DNA of 64,000 nucleotides, taken from contig JBEKVB010000005.1 of assembly GCA_049514435.1 (NCBI GenBank), positions 1 through 64,000 on the forward strand. The letters are read 5' to 3'. This DNA is from UBA4810 sp002479215. Its GTDB lineage: Bacteria > Desulfobacterota > Syntrophia > Syntrophales > Smithellaceae. The position numbers were made by a program, and so were the translations under genes. Position 1 is the first letter of the stretch; every line of letters begins with the position of its first letter. The notes beneath the pieces were generated by a model, which searched no databases, was not told where the DNA came from, and worked only from the letters and a program-made list of their open reading frames with translations. Below, one piece after another: positions 35,111-43,946 of the stretch.

Positions 35111-36868
35111 TTAGCAAAGAGCAATGTGCGTCGCCTGTGCCGCCACCATATACCACGTTATGAAGAAGGCATTTACGAACGCACCGGTGTAGACAAGTCC
35201 CGTTTTTTCGGAAAAATAGGTCGATATGAGACTGACGATAAGGAACAACGGGAACAGCTGCACCGCTACAATCACGAACAATGTCTGGTATATTGTGTTG
35301 ATGAAGGGGGCTACTCCTCCTGCTAAAATGGGTATGTACATAACCAGGAGCATTATGAGATAGCCCACTGATCCCAGTATCGCACTCATGAGCATTCTCT
35401 TTTTAAATGAACCGGTCAGAGAACGCAATTGTCCATGCAGAACAACTGCAAACATCAGATAGAATAGAGCCAGAGGAATTATGTAACGCAATGCTATTTT
35501 AAACTGTATTGCGCTCATGGGTTTGATGGGCATAATCCAGAATCTGAAATCCACGGTAAAGAAATAAGAAATCACCATAACCGACAAATATGCTACAGCC
35601 GTAACCAGGAAAGCAAACCAGGCGGAAAGTCCGATTTTTTTCCAGGTAGAACCCTTGGCAGCCTTGAGGCCGTATGATACCGCATTCCCGCCATTTTTCT
35701 TGTTCAGCAGGTGCCAGATCACAAACAGGATAAGAGAAATGATCGCAGCTATGAGCAACCAGAACAAGATATCGTTGGTAATCTGCTGGGGGAATAACCA
35801 GGATTGCTTTAACTTGCCATAGGCGATAAATGTTGCCGGGAAATAGGTTAAAGGTCCGATTATAATCATGAGAATGGCAGCGATCCACCATGCAACTCCG
35901 CTTGCGGGTTTCGGGTTTTGCGGCGCCCCTTGCAAAGAGCTGAAATATCCGGCTTGCAGCAAAAGATTGCCGGCCGCAAATACAAGCAGGATACAGCCGA
36001 TAAGGCCGATAAGGGTGGCGATTTCCTTCCAGAACCAGATTTGATCGGAAGAAGCGAGAGTTTTTTCCTCACCCAGGGTTTTCTGGAACCAGTCGATAGC
36101 ATAACCGATCGCTGTGGGTGACAGGTGTTCGCCGGGATGGGTTGTTACCGGTTGATAAAGAACGCGCGCCGTTCCGCTTTCGATGGAGCCGTATATTTTG
36201 CCGGGTTCTATGGCTTCTGTTACACCGAACACCTTCTTGAGTTTATCACTGTTGACAACGTTTGCCGCTACCGGCACGCTCCACATGAGTAAGGAAAACT
36301 CGTCAAAGGTGCCTTCTACCAGAGCCATGTTCTTGGGATAGGTAGTGCTTCCCTCCGCAGCGAAGGGCGCTCCAGTGGACGACCCTTCCAGAACCAGGGC
36401 CTTATAGTCGTCGGGACGAGCTATGGCCGCGGCGAGACTTGCCCACCCACCCATGGAATGGCCTTCCATGCCGATTTTGTTCTTATCGACGAAATCAAGG
36501 CTGCGGAGATAAGCCAGTCCGGGCAGACCGCCGAAGCCATTGGCAAAAGCCGGAGGGTCGGTATATCCGTGCCCGCTCTGATCGATTTCCAGAACGACCC
36601 AGCCACGGCGCGCGAATTCAATCGCAAATCCCGATTGTGTTTCCCGCGAATTGATATAACCATGAACGGCAAGAATGCCGGGCGCCGGCGTTTTCGGCGT
36701 GGCATTTTTCGGGATGAACAGAAGGGCGCTCATAATCGAACCATCAGCCGCCGCAAAACGAACATCGCGAACCTTAACCTGGTAAAAATCATTTTGCACA
36801 AGGTTGGCGATTATTCCTCCGATGATAATCATAATTACAGCAATAAATAAAAATACCTTACCTTTCAT
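35111..36868 (-). CDS. Alpha/beta hydrolase fused to a multi-pass membrane domain
   Basis: The protein has 585 residues. One N-terminal membrane anchor (residues 5-24) leads into an alpha/beta-hydrolase domain (about 35-260): GILAVHGYINSRET, DQSGHGYTD and the nucleophile elbow GHSMGG with S138. A His after THPGEHLSP may complete the triad. From about 280 to the end there are about seven or eight hydrophobic segments. The hydrolase part should face the outside of the membrane. Dienelactone-hydrolase and acetyl-xylan-esterase relatives cleave esters; the role of the membrane part is unknown. The gene is monocistronic, ending at a strong hairpin. Confidence 0.75.
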   Translation of the reverse strand: MKGKVFLFIAVIMIIIGGIIANLVQNDFYQVKVRDVRFAAADGSIMSALLFIPKNATPKTPAPGILAVHGYINSRETQSGFAIEFARRGWVVLEIDQSGHGYTDPPAFANGFGGLPGLAYLRSLDFVDKNKIGMEGHSMGGWASLAAAIARPDDYKALVLEGSSTGAPFAAEGSTTYPKNMALVEGTFDEFSLLMWSVPVAANVVNSDKLKKVFGVTEAIEPGKIYGSIESGTARVLYQPVTTHPGEHLSPTAIGYAIDWFQKTLGEEKTLASSDQIWFWKEIATLIGLIGCILLVFAAGNLLLQAGYFSSLQGAPQNPKPASGVAWWIAAILMIIIGPLTYFPATFIAYGKLKQSWLFPQQITNDILFWLLIAAIISLILFVIWHLLNKKNGGNAVSYGLKAAKGSTWKKIGLSAWFAFLVTAVAYLSVMVISYFFTVDFRFWIMPIKPMSAIQFKIALRYIIPLALFYLMFAVVLHGQLRSLTGSFKKRMLMSAILGSVGYLIMLLVMYIPILAGGVAPFINTIYQTLFVIVAVQLFPLFLIVSLISTYFSEKTGLVYTGAFVNAFFITWYMVAAQATHIALC

Positions 36869-37341
36869 AAAATCTACCCCCTAAACATTTATTTTTTGGT
36901 ACTTGACCGCCGGTAATAAAACCGGAATCCACACTGGAAATGAAAATAAAAAAGGTGATTAAAGTACGCCAGCAAGCAGGATAAGCTTTTTTGCGGCAAA
37001 AGACCAAAAAGTTTTCATCTTGTTAATGAGTCCCTTGCGATTGGCAAATTTATACTCTCCCTGGCACAATCAGTCACTATTTTGATAAAAGCTTGCTCTT
37101 TTGTGGGGCGAGTATATGAACAAGCCCCCCTCCTTGTCAAGAAAATTAAACAGCAAAATATCAAAACTTACTGAAAAAATCAACGAGGCGGATAGTAAGA
37201 ATTTTGAAAAAATGGTGTGGGAAAATGCTAGCTTACAAATCATCAAAAGACGCATTTTTTTCTTGACAACGATGACAGTCTTATGTCGATACTATAGTTT
37301 TAATAAAACAGGACTACTGAAGGAGGTTGCAAACGAATACA
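36869..37341. other. Divergent intergenic region between hydrolase and ppdK
   Basis: There is no supportable gene in these 473 bases. A TTGACA (37263-37268) and a TATAGT (37293-37298) occur upstream of ppdK but are 24 bases apart, too far for a standard sigma-70 pair. AGGAGG at 37321-37326 serves ppdK. An open frame from 37101 runs into ppdK in another frame and looks like chance coding. Confidence 0.3.
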
Positions 37342-40074
37342 ATGGGCACGAAATTTGTTTATACTTTCTCGGAAGGATACGGAAAAGACAAAAATTTGTT
37401 GGGAGGCAAGGGCGCCGGCCTTGCGGAAATGACTCACCTCGGCATTCCTATCCCGCCAGGATTCACGATTACAACAGAAGTTTGCACAGCTTTTTACAAA
37501 AATAAAGGCCGTTACCCGCAAGGCCTCAAAGAGCAAGTCAATAAAGCTATGCAAAAGATGGAGCGACAAGCTGGTATGAAATTTGGTGATCCAACGAATC
37601 CTCTGTTGTGTTCGGCCCGTTCCGGGGCGCGTAAAAGCATGCCCGGCATGATGGAGACAGTGCTGAACATCGGCCTTACCTCAAAAACCATTCCCAGTAT
37701 GATCGAAAAAACCAAAAACGCCCGCTTTGTATGGGATTCATATCGGCGCTTAATCCAAATGTATTCGGATGTTGTCATGGAGAAGGCCGAAGGTTTTGAA
37801 CCGGCTGAAGGCATGGGTGTGCGCCAGCAGTTAGAGCGGGAACTGGCGGCTATGAAACAGCGCCGCAGAGTTACGAACGATGTCGATCTTACGGAACATG
37901 ATTTGGAAGAACTTACCAAAATTTACAAGGCCAAGGTAATACAAGTCATCGGCAGACCCTTTCCTGATGATGCCCATGAACAACTATGGGGTGCAATCGG
38001 CGCTGTCTTTAAAAGCTGGAACGGGAAGCGTGCCATTTCCTACCGCAGGATTGAAGGAATTCCCGATGAATGGGGCACAGCGGTTAATGTGCAGGCAATG
38101 GTGTTCGGTAATATGGGTGACAACTCAGCCACAGGTGTGGCCTTCACCCGCAACCCCGCTACAGGTGAAAACAAATTCTATGGCGAGTGGCTGCCGAACG
38201 CGCAGGGCGAAGACGTTGTTGCCGGTATTCGTACGCCGAATCCGATCAATGAAGAAATGCGACAGGTGGACGATACACAGGGTCACCCAAGCCTAGAGAA
38301 GACCATGCCCAAAGTTTATGCGCAACTCAAAATGATTCGCCAGAAGCTCGAAAACCACTTCCATGATATGCAGGATCTCGAGTTCACCATTCAGAACGGC
38401 CGTGTCTGGATGCTGCAGACGCGCAACGGTAAGCGCAACGGGCCGGCTGCTGTACGGATGGCAATCGAGATGTTTAAAAGCAAGATGATCAGCGTCAGCG
38501 AAGCGGTGATGCGCGTAACTCCATCCCAGCTTGATGAACTGCTCCACCCTATGATTGACCCGGAGGCGGAAATTAAGGGAGAATTTCTGGCTAAAGGTCT
38601 GCCTGCCAGTCCCGGCGGAGCGGTAGGTCAGGTCGTATTTACTGCGGCAGATGCGGTGGGTTGGGCTAAAGCGGGTAAGAAAGTTATTCTCGTACGTGAG
38701 GAAACTAATCCCGAGGATGTCGAAGGCATGCGCGCGGCACAAGGTATTCTCACTGCGCGCGGCGGTATGACCTCACACGCAGCTTTGGTAGCTCGCGGAT
38801 GGGGTAAATGCTGTATCGTTGGCGCTGGAACTCTACGCATTGATACACACCAGAAGACAATGATGGTCGACGGAAAAATAGTGCGGGAAGGAGAGATAAT
38901 TACTCTCAATGGAACCAAGGGACGTGTGTATAAAGGCGCCTTAGCTATGATCAGCGGTACAAAAGATGATAAAAATTTTGTTGCCTTCATGAAAATTTGC
39001 GATCAGATCCGCCGCCTCAAAATCCGCACAAACGCCGATACACCAAAAGATGCCGCCAGAGCCAGACAATTCGGTGCCGAGGGCATCGGCCTGTTCCGTA
39101 CCGAACACATGTTCTATGGAGAGAATAGTGAACAGCCGTTATTTCATCTGCGCAAAATGATTCTATCTGATACCGTTGAAGAACGCCGCGCGGCATTAAA
39201 TGATCTATTTCCTTTTGTCAAGAACGACATCAAAAAGACAATGGAGGTGATGGCCGGCAGGCCGGTGACCATTCGCCTTTTGGATCCGCCCCTGCATGAG
39301 TTCGTGCCGGGAAATCCTGAAGAGCGTCAGCGTCTCGCCGAAAGCTTGCATATCTCTATTGACAAACTCAACAACCGGGCGGAAAATTTGCATGAAACAA
39401 ATCCGATGATGGGTCATCGCGGCGTGCGCCTCGGCATTACCTATCCTGAAGTCAGTGAAATGCAAATTCGCGCTATCCTTGAAGGCGCGGCGGAACTTCT
39501 GAAGGAAGGCAAAAAAGCGCTGCCCGAAATTATGATCCCAGTCGTTTGCGACGTAGCCGAGTTCAAAAATCAGGCAACTCTGGTTAAGAAGATTCTTCCG
39601 GAAGTGTGCGCCAAGTACGGTCTCAAGAAAATACCGCATATGGTAGGAACCATGATTGAGATCCCGCGAGCCGCGCTTCTGGCCTATCGCATAGCCGAAG
39701 AAGCGGAGTTTTTCAGTTATGGTACAAACGATCTGACGCAGATGACTTACGGCTTCAGTCGTGACGATATAGGCACCTTTGTGCCCGATTATGTGGAGAA
39801 AAAAATTATTCCGGTAGATCCATTTCAGGTTCTCGATCAGGAAGGAGTGGGTCAACTCGTGGAGTTAGGCATCGAACGCGGCCGTAAGGCGCGTCCAGGT
39901 TTGAAAGTCGGCATCTGCGGCGAGCACGGCGGCGAGCCGTCCAGCGTTATGTTTTGCCACCGAGTAGGTATGGACTACGTAAGTTGTTCGCCCTACCGCG
40001 TACCGATAGCGAGACTGGCGGCCGCACAGGCTGTGATTGAGGAAAAGAAGAAATTGAAAAAAAAGCGTAAATAA
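37342..40074 (+). CDS. ppdK: Pyruvate, phosphate dikinase
   Basis: The protein has 910 residues. It catalyses pyruvate + ATP + Pi to PEP + AMP + PPi, reversibly. The N-terminal ATP-grasp domain shows LLGGKGAGLAEM. The swivelling phosphohistidine domain has GGMTSHAALVARGW with H479, and the C-terminal PEP/pyruvate barrel has FRTEHMFYG and GICGEHGGEPSSV with the catalytic Cys in YVSCSPYR. I use ATG 37342, although AGGAGG is 15 bases away; TTG 37327 directly abuts that site and is less likely. It is followed 75 bases later by pckG. Running towards pyruvate it would give extra ATP; running towards PEP it starts gluconeogenesis. Confidence 0.96.
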   Translation: MGTKFVYTFSEGYGKDKNLLGGKGAGLAEMTHLGIPIPPGFTITTEVCTAFYKNKGRYPQGLKEQVNKAMQKMERQAGMKFGDPTNPLLCSARSGARKSMPGMMETVLNIGLTSKTIPSMIEKTKNARFVWDSYRRLIQMYSDVVMEKAEGFEPAEGMGVRQQLERELAAMKQRRRVTNDVDLTEHDLEELTKIYKAKVIQVIGRPFPDDAHEQLWGAIGAVFKSWNGKRAISYRRIEGIPDEWGTAVNVQAMVFGNMGDNSATGVAFTRNPATGENKFYGEWLPNAQGEDVVAGIRTPNPINEEMRQVDDTQGHPSLEKTMPKVYAQLKMIRQKLENHFHDMQDLEFTIQNGRVWMLQTRNGKRNGPAAVRMAIEMFKSKMISVSEAVMRVTPSQLDELLHPMIDPEAEIKGEFLAKGLPASPGGAVGQVVFTAADAVGWAKAGKKVILVREETNPEDVEGMRAAQGILTARGGMTSHAALVARGWGKCCIVGAGTLRIDTHQKTMMVDGKIVREGEIITLNGTKGRVYKGALAMISGTKDDKNFVAFMKICDQIRRLKIRTNADTPKDAARARQFGAEGIGLFRTEHMFYGENSEQPLFHLRKMILSDTVEERRAALNDLFPFVKNDIKKTMEVMAGRPVTIRLLDPPLHEFVPGNPEERQRLAESLHISIDKLNNRAENLHETNPMMGHRGVRLGITYPEVSEMQIRAILEGAAELLKEGKKALPEIMIPVVCDVAEFKNQATLVKKILPEVCAKYGLKKIPHMVGTMIEIPRAALLAYRIAEEAEFFSYGTNDLTQMTYGFSRDDIGTFVPDYVEKKIIPVDPFQVLDQEGVGQLVELGIERGRKARPGLKVGICGEHGGEPSSVMFCHRVGMDYVSCSPYRVPIARLAAAQAVIEEKKKLKKKRK

Positions 40075-40149
40075 TTACACGAAATCGAAAAAATATTATC
40101 CCAAATATATTGCCGGGATTCATTTTATGAATGAGGGGATTATACGGAT

Positions 40150-41931
40150 ATGGTTGTAAAAAATGAACAGTTGAAAAAATGGGTTAAAGATGTCTCGGAA
40201 ATGTGTCTGCCGGATACGGTACATTGGTGCGACGGTTCTAAAGCGGAATATGACCGGCTCATGTCTATGATGGTCAAAAGCGGCAGTGCTATCCCTCTTA
40301 AAAAACGGAAAAACAGTTTTTTGTTCCGTTCTGACCCCTCTGACGTGGCCAGGGTGGAGGCACGAACCTATATCAGTACCCCGCAAAAGATGGAAGCAGG
40401 CCCCACTAATAATTGGATAGATCCTCATGAATTAAAGACAACGATGAGGTCCCTCTATAAAGGGTGCATGAAAGGGCGCACCATGTATGTGATACCCTTC
40501 TCCATGGGACCGATTAAATCACCTATCGCCAAGATCGGCATAGAAATCACGGATAGCCCTTATGTTGTTTGTAATATGCACATAATGACCCGTGTCGGAA
40601 CTAAAGTTCTCGATAAACTAGGAAAAGACGGCGAATTCATCCCCTGTCTGCATTCTATCGGTGCACCATTGGAGAAGGGACAAAAAGACATACCCTGGCC
40701 CTGCGCGCCAATGGATAAAAAATATATAAGCCATTTTCCGGATGAAAATCTCACCTGGTCTTACGGCTCGGGTTATGGAGGCAATGCTCTTCTTGGTAAG
40801 AAATGCCTGGCCCTGCGCATTGCTTCGGCTATGGCCAAAAGAGAAGGCTGGATGGCGGAGCATATGCTTATTCTCCGGCTGACCAGCCCGGAAGGGAGAC
40901 AGTATCATATCGCGGCAGCCTTTCCTTCAGCCTGCGGCAAAACCAACCTGGCCATGCTGCGTCCGACAATTCCCGGCTGGAGATGTGAATGCATCGGCGA
41001 CGATATTTCCTGGATGAAAATCGGCCCTGATGGCCGTTTGTACGCGATCAATCCCGAAGCCGGATTTTTTGGTGTGGCGCCGGGTACGTCGTATAAATCT
41101 AATCCGATGGCTATGGATACTTTGAAAAAAAACATCATCTTTACTAACTGTGCGCTTACCGATGACGGCGATATTTGGTGGGAAGGCATGGACGGCGCGC
41201 CTCCCCGGCATGCCATTGACTGGAAAGGGCGTGATTGGTCTCCGGAGATTAAGGAAGCGGCAGCGCATCCGAATGCCCGTTTCACGGCTCCCGCCTCTCA
41301 GTGTCCTATCATTTGCAAAGATTGGGAAAAGCCCGAAGGCGTTCCCATTGATATATTCCTGTTTGGCGGACGCCGGGCGGGTGTTGTTCCTCTGGTAAAT
41401 GAGGCCTATAGTTTTGACCATGGGGTCTTCCTCGGCGCCACCGCTTCCTCGGAGACAACGGCCGCCAATATTGGCGCGGTGGGGAATTTAAGGCGTGACC
41501 CCTTTGCTATGCAGCCTTTCTGCGGATACAACATGGCTGATTATTTTCAACATTGGCTGGATATGGGTGACAAACTTAAAAGTAAGGCACCCCGGATTTT
41601 TTATGTAAACTGGTTCCGTAAAACTCCTGAAGGCCGATGGCTCTGGCCCGGATTTGGGGAAAACAGCCGGGTGTTGAAATGGATGTGCGAACGGGTGGAA
41701 GGGAAAGTTGACGCGGTCAAAACCCCCATTGGGTTGCTACCCGCGATTGCTGACATTGATATGAAAGGATTCTCCATCTCCGAACAAGATATTAAAGCTT
41801 TGCTCAAAGTTGATATAGATGCCTGGAAAGCGGAGATTCCCGACATTGAAAAGCATTTTGCCCAGTTTGGGGATCGTCTTCCGGCAAGGCTGAAAAAACA
41901 ATTCGAAGCTCTTAAATCTAGGCTGAGGTAA
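40150..41931 (+). CDS. pckG: Phosphoenolpyruvate carboxykinase (GTP)
   Basis: The protein has 593 residues. It is the GTP-type enzyme: oxaloacetate + GTP to PEP + CO2 + GDP. The P-loop AFPSACGKTNLAML includes the hyper-reactive C262, kinase-2 is CIGDDISWMKIG, and the PEP-binding N-terminal region and FLGATASSETTAA loop are in place. It lies 75 bases after ppdK, so the two are probably co-transcribed and end at the hairpin at 42027-42067. It links C4 acids (for example succinyl-CoA from the mutase pathway) to PEP. Confidence 0.96.
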   Translation: MVVKNEQLKKWVKDVSEMCLPDTVHWCDGSKAEYDRLMSMMVKSGSAIPLKKRKNSFLFRSDPSDVARVEARTYISTPQKMEAGPTNNWIDPHELKTTMRSLYKGCMKGRTMYVIPFSMGPIKSPIAKIGIEITDSPYVVCNMHIMTRVGTKVLDKLGKDGEFIPCLHSIGAPLEKGQKDIPWPCAPMDKKYISHFPDENLTWSYGSGYGGNALLGKKCLALRIASAMAKREGWMAEHMLILRLTSPEGRQYHIAAAFPSACGKTNLAMLRPTIPGWRCECIGDDISWMKIGPDGRLYAINPEAGFFGVAPGTSYKSNPMAMDTLKKNIIFTNCALTDDGDIWWEGMDGAPPRHAIDWKGRDWSPEIKEAAAHPNARFTAPASQCPIICKDWEKPEGVPIDIFLFGGRRAGVVPLVNEAYSFDHGVFLGATASSETTAANIGAVGNLRRDPFAMQPFCGYNMADYFQHWLDMGDKLKSKAPRIFYVNWFRKTPEGRWLWPGFGENSRVLKWMCERVEGKVDAVKTPIGLLPAIADIDMKGFSISEQDIKALLKVDIDAWKAEIPDIEKHFAQFGDRLPARLKKQFEALKSRLR

Positions 41932-42026
41932 ATCCTAAAGAGTGAAGTTTCCTAGATTAACCGTGCTCCTCCCTAGAAAAGCCGAAAACCAATTGCATTC
42001 CGATATCTTGTTTCTCATCTGAAGAC

Positions 42027-42067
42027 TGCAGGGTCATTTTCTGCTAACCACGAGGGATGACCCTGCA
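42027..42067 (+). terminator. Terminator hairpin after pckG
   Basis: TGCAGGGTCAT (42027-42037) and ATGACCCTGCA (42057-42067) form a perfect 11-base stem with a 19-base loop, followed by ATAATTTTTG. It separates the ppdK-pckG pair from the next operon's promoter. Confidence 0.75.
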
Positions 42068-42171
42068 ATAATTTTTGCTGACCGGATATATATCTGGTGC
42101 TTCAAAATAACTCAAGGCCCTGGTTATGTTTTAATGTAAAACTGTATTTTCCAGTGAAACACTATAAATGG

Positions 42172-42200
42172 TTGACAGTTATTTTAATCCGGCATATAAA
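42172..42200 (+). promoter_or_regulatory. Sigma-70 promoter for the aldehyde oxidoreductase operon
   Basis: A perfect TTGACA (42172-42177), a 17-base spacer and TATAAA (42195-42200, 5/6 match) lie 95 bases before the first gene of the operon. The preceding terminator makes this the obvious start point. AAGGAGG at 42281-42287 serves the first gene. Confidence 0.7.
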
Positions 42201-42294
42201 TACACATTGCTTAGATGTAGGTTTGCAAGCCAATTGGTATTGAAATTACCGGATTAGTTAAAAACGCTAAAGAAATAATAAGGAGGTTTTTATT

Positions 42295-42702
42295 ATGGCT
42301 AAGTATTTGTCTCAAGAATGGTGCGATCTTTACAAGGCGGAAATCAATAAAAGTGCAGCATATGAGGAGTCGGCCAAAACCTGGGAGGGCGATTTTTACT
42401 TTATCACAGAGCCAGGTGGCCCGGTTAAGGAGAAAGCTTACATGTATATTGATCTTTATCATGGCAAATGCCGGGCTTGTGAAATTGTTACCGACCCCAA
42501 CAAATACAACCCTGCATTCACCCTTGCAGCTACCTATGCTATTTGGAAGCAAATTGCCACCAAGAAGCTTGATTCTACAAAGGCGCTGATTACCAAGCAA
42601 TCCAAACTGACGGGCGACATGGCCAAAATCATGCGCTATACCAAGGCCGCCAATGAGCTAACCAACTGCACGATGCTGGTTCCGACCGAATGGTTGGATT
42701 GA
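42295..42702 (+). CDS. SCP2-like (sterol-carrier-fold) small protein
   Basis: The protein has 135 residues. The pattern YFITEPGGPVKEKAYMYIDL, with a following strand and helix (NPAFTLAATYAIWKQIATKK) and a C-terminal LTGDMAKIMRYTKAAN, resembles the SCP2 fold that binds hydrophobic ligands in a tunnel. There is no signal peptide, so it should be cytoplasmic. It is the first gene of the operon with Fe-ADH and AOR, and a second SCP2-like gene lies at 46161. A role in presenting a fatty or aromatic aldehyde, alcohol or acid is inference. Confidence 0.6.
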   Translation: MAKYLSQEWCDLYKAEINKSAAYEESAKTWEGDFYFITEPGGPVKEKAYMYIDLYHGKCRACEIVTDPNKYNPAFTLAATYAIWKQIATKKLDSTKALITKQSKLTGDMAKIMRYTKAANELTNCTMLVPTEWLD

Positions 42703-42744
42703 TGATTTAACCACCAAAAATAAGAAAAAGATGGAGGGTAATAT

Positions 42745-43917
42745 ATGTGGAATTTTGCCTGCCCCTTGATTGTCTATGGTGATAACGCTCTCGATTATCT
42801 CGCGCAAGTCAAGGGTAAAAAAGCTTTCCTTGTCACCGATAAGAACATCGTCAAACTTGGGCTGACAAAACCGGTTACCGATCAACTCGATGCCAAAAAT
42901 ATTAAATGGCAAATATTTGACGAAGTGGAACCGGAGCCGTCGCTCGAAACTATCAAAAAGGGCGGAATAGCGGTGGGAAAATATCAGCCTGATTGGGTAA
43001 TAGGTATAGGTGGCGGTTCTTGCATGGATGCCGCTAAAGCGATTATCCTGCTTTTGGCGCGGCCGGAATTGGAGCCGGAAGCTCTATCTGTGCTCGAAGA
43101 GTTCAACTTCCGGGAAAAAGCCCGATTGATGGAGATTCCTACAACCAGCGGCACCGGTTCGGAGGCTTCCTGGGCAATAGTACTCACTGACACAAAGGAT
43201 AACCGCAAGCTTGGTCTGGGGACTCCCGAAGTTATGCCGGATGTCGCCATACTCGATCCGGTTATGGTTATGGGTATGCCCCCGCAAATCACAGCAGACA
43301 GCGGAATGGATGTTATCTGTCAGGCCATCGAGGGATACATCTCCACTTGGGGTACAAGCATGACCGCCGGGCCGGGATTAATTGCCACAAGGCTGACTCT
43401 GGATTATCTGCCCAGAGCATATAAAAACGGGAATGACCTCGAGGCGCGCAAGGAGATGATGTATGCTGCTACAATGGGTGGCATGTGCGGCAGCAATTCC
43501 ATGTTCGGGCTAGGCCACGGTACCGGACACGCTCTCGGGGGAATTTTCCATGTACCTCACGGACGCACTGTAGGCCTTTTCTTGCCCTATACCATGGAGT
43601 ACATGATAAACGGTTCTGAGGAAACAACGGCTAAATTCGCCGAGATAGCGCGCTACTGTCGTGTCACATCCGGCTCCGACAAAGAATGCGCTAAACTCCT
43701 TGTGGCCAAAATTAGAGCACTGGCCAAGGAAATTCGCCAGCCCCTTTCGGTTAAGGATTGTGGCATCGACAAGGCTAAGTACGAAAAAGAGATACCCAGC
43801 CTGATAGACCGGGCATTGAATGAGGTTATGACCATGACCGCTCCTCGCGTGCCCGGGGCTGAAGACCTGGGCAAAATATTTAATTATGCCTACGCGGGTA
43901 AAAGCATCGATTTTTAA
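42745..43917 (+). CDS. Iron-containing (group III) alcohol dehydrogenase
   Basis: The protein has 390 residues. NAD-binding GIGGGSCMDAAKAI is at about residues 92-105, and IPTTSGTGSEAS follows. Metal ligands fit D in DSGMDVICQAIEG and the histidines in GLGHGTGHALGG and HVPHGRTVG. It interconverts alcohols and aldehydes with NAD(P). Placed directly before AOR it completes a path acid - aldehyde - alcohol. GGAGG precedes ATG 42745. Confidence 0.92.
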   Translation: MWNFACPLIVYGDNALDYLAQVKGKKAFLVTDKNIVKLGLTKPVTDQLDAKNIKWQIFDEVEPEPSLETIKKGGIAVGKYQPDWVIGIGGGSCMDAAKAIILLLARPELEPEALSVLEEFNFREKARLMEIPTTSGTGSEASWAIVLTDTKDNRKLGLGTPEVMPDVAILDPVMVMGMPPQITADSGMDVICQAIEGYISTWGTSMTAGPGLIATRLTLDYLPRAYKNGNDLEARKEMMYAATMGGMCGSNSMFGLGHGTGHALGGIFHVPHGRTVGLFLPYTMEYMINGSEETTAKFAEIARYCRVTSGSDKECAKLLVAKIRALAKEIRQPLSVKDCGIDKAKYEKEIPSLIDRALNEVMTMTAPRVPGAEDLGKIFNYAYAGKSIDF

Positions 43918-43946
43918 ACGAACAAAGAAACATACAGGAGGAGATC

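Noticed and set aside
37263..37298. TTGACA and TATAGT as a ppdK promoter
   Set aside because: The hexamers are 24 bases apart, outside the sigma-70 range; a 21-base alternative with TACTAT is no better.
37101..37505. 134-codon plus-strand frame before ppdK
   Set aside because: It runs into ppdK in a different frame, lacks a ribosome-binding site and looks like A-rich chance coding.
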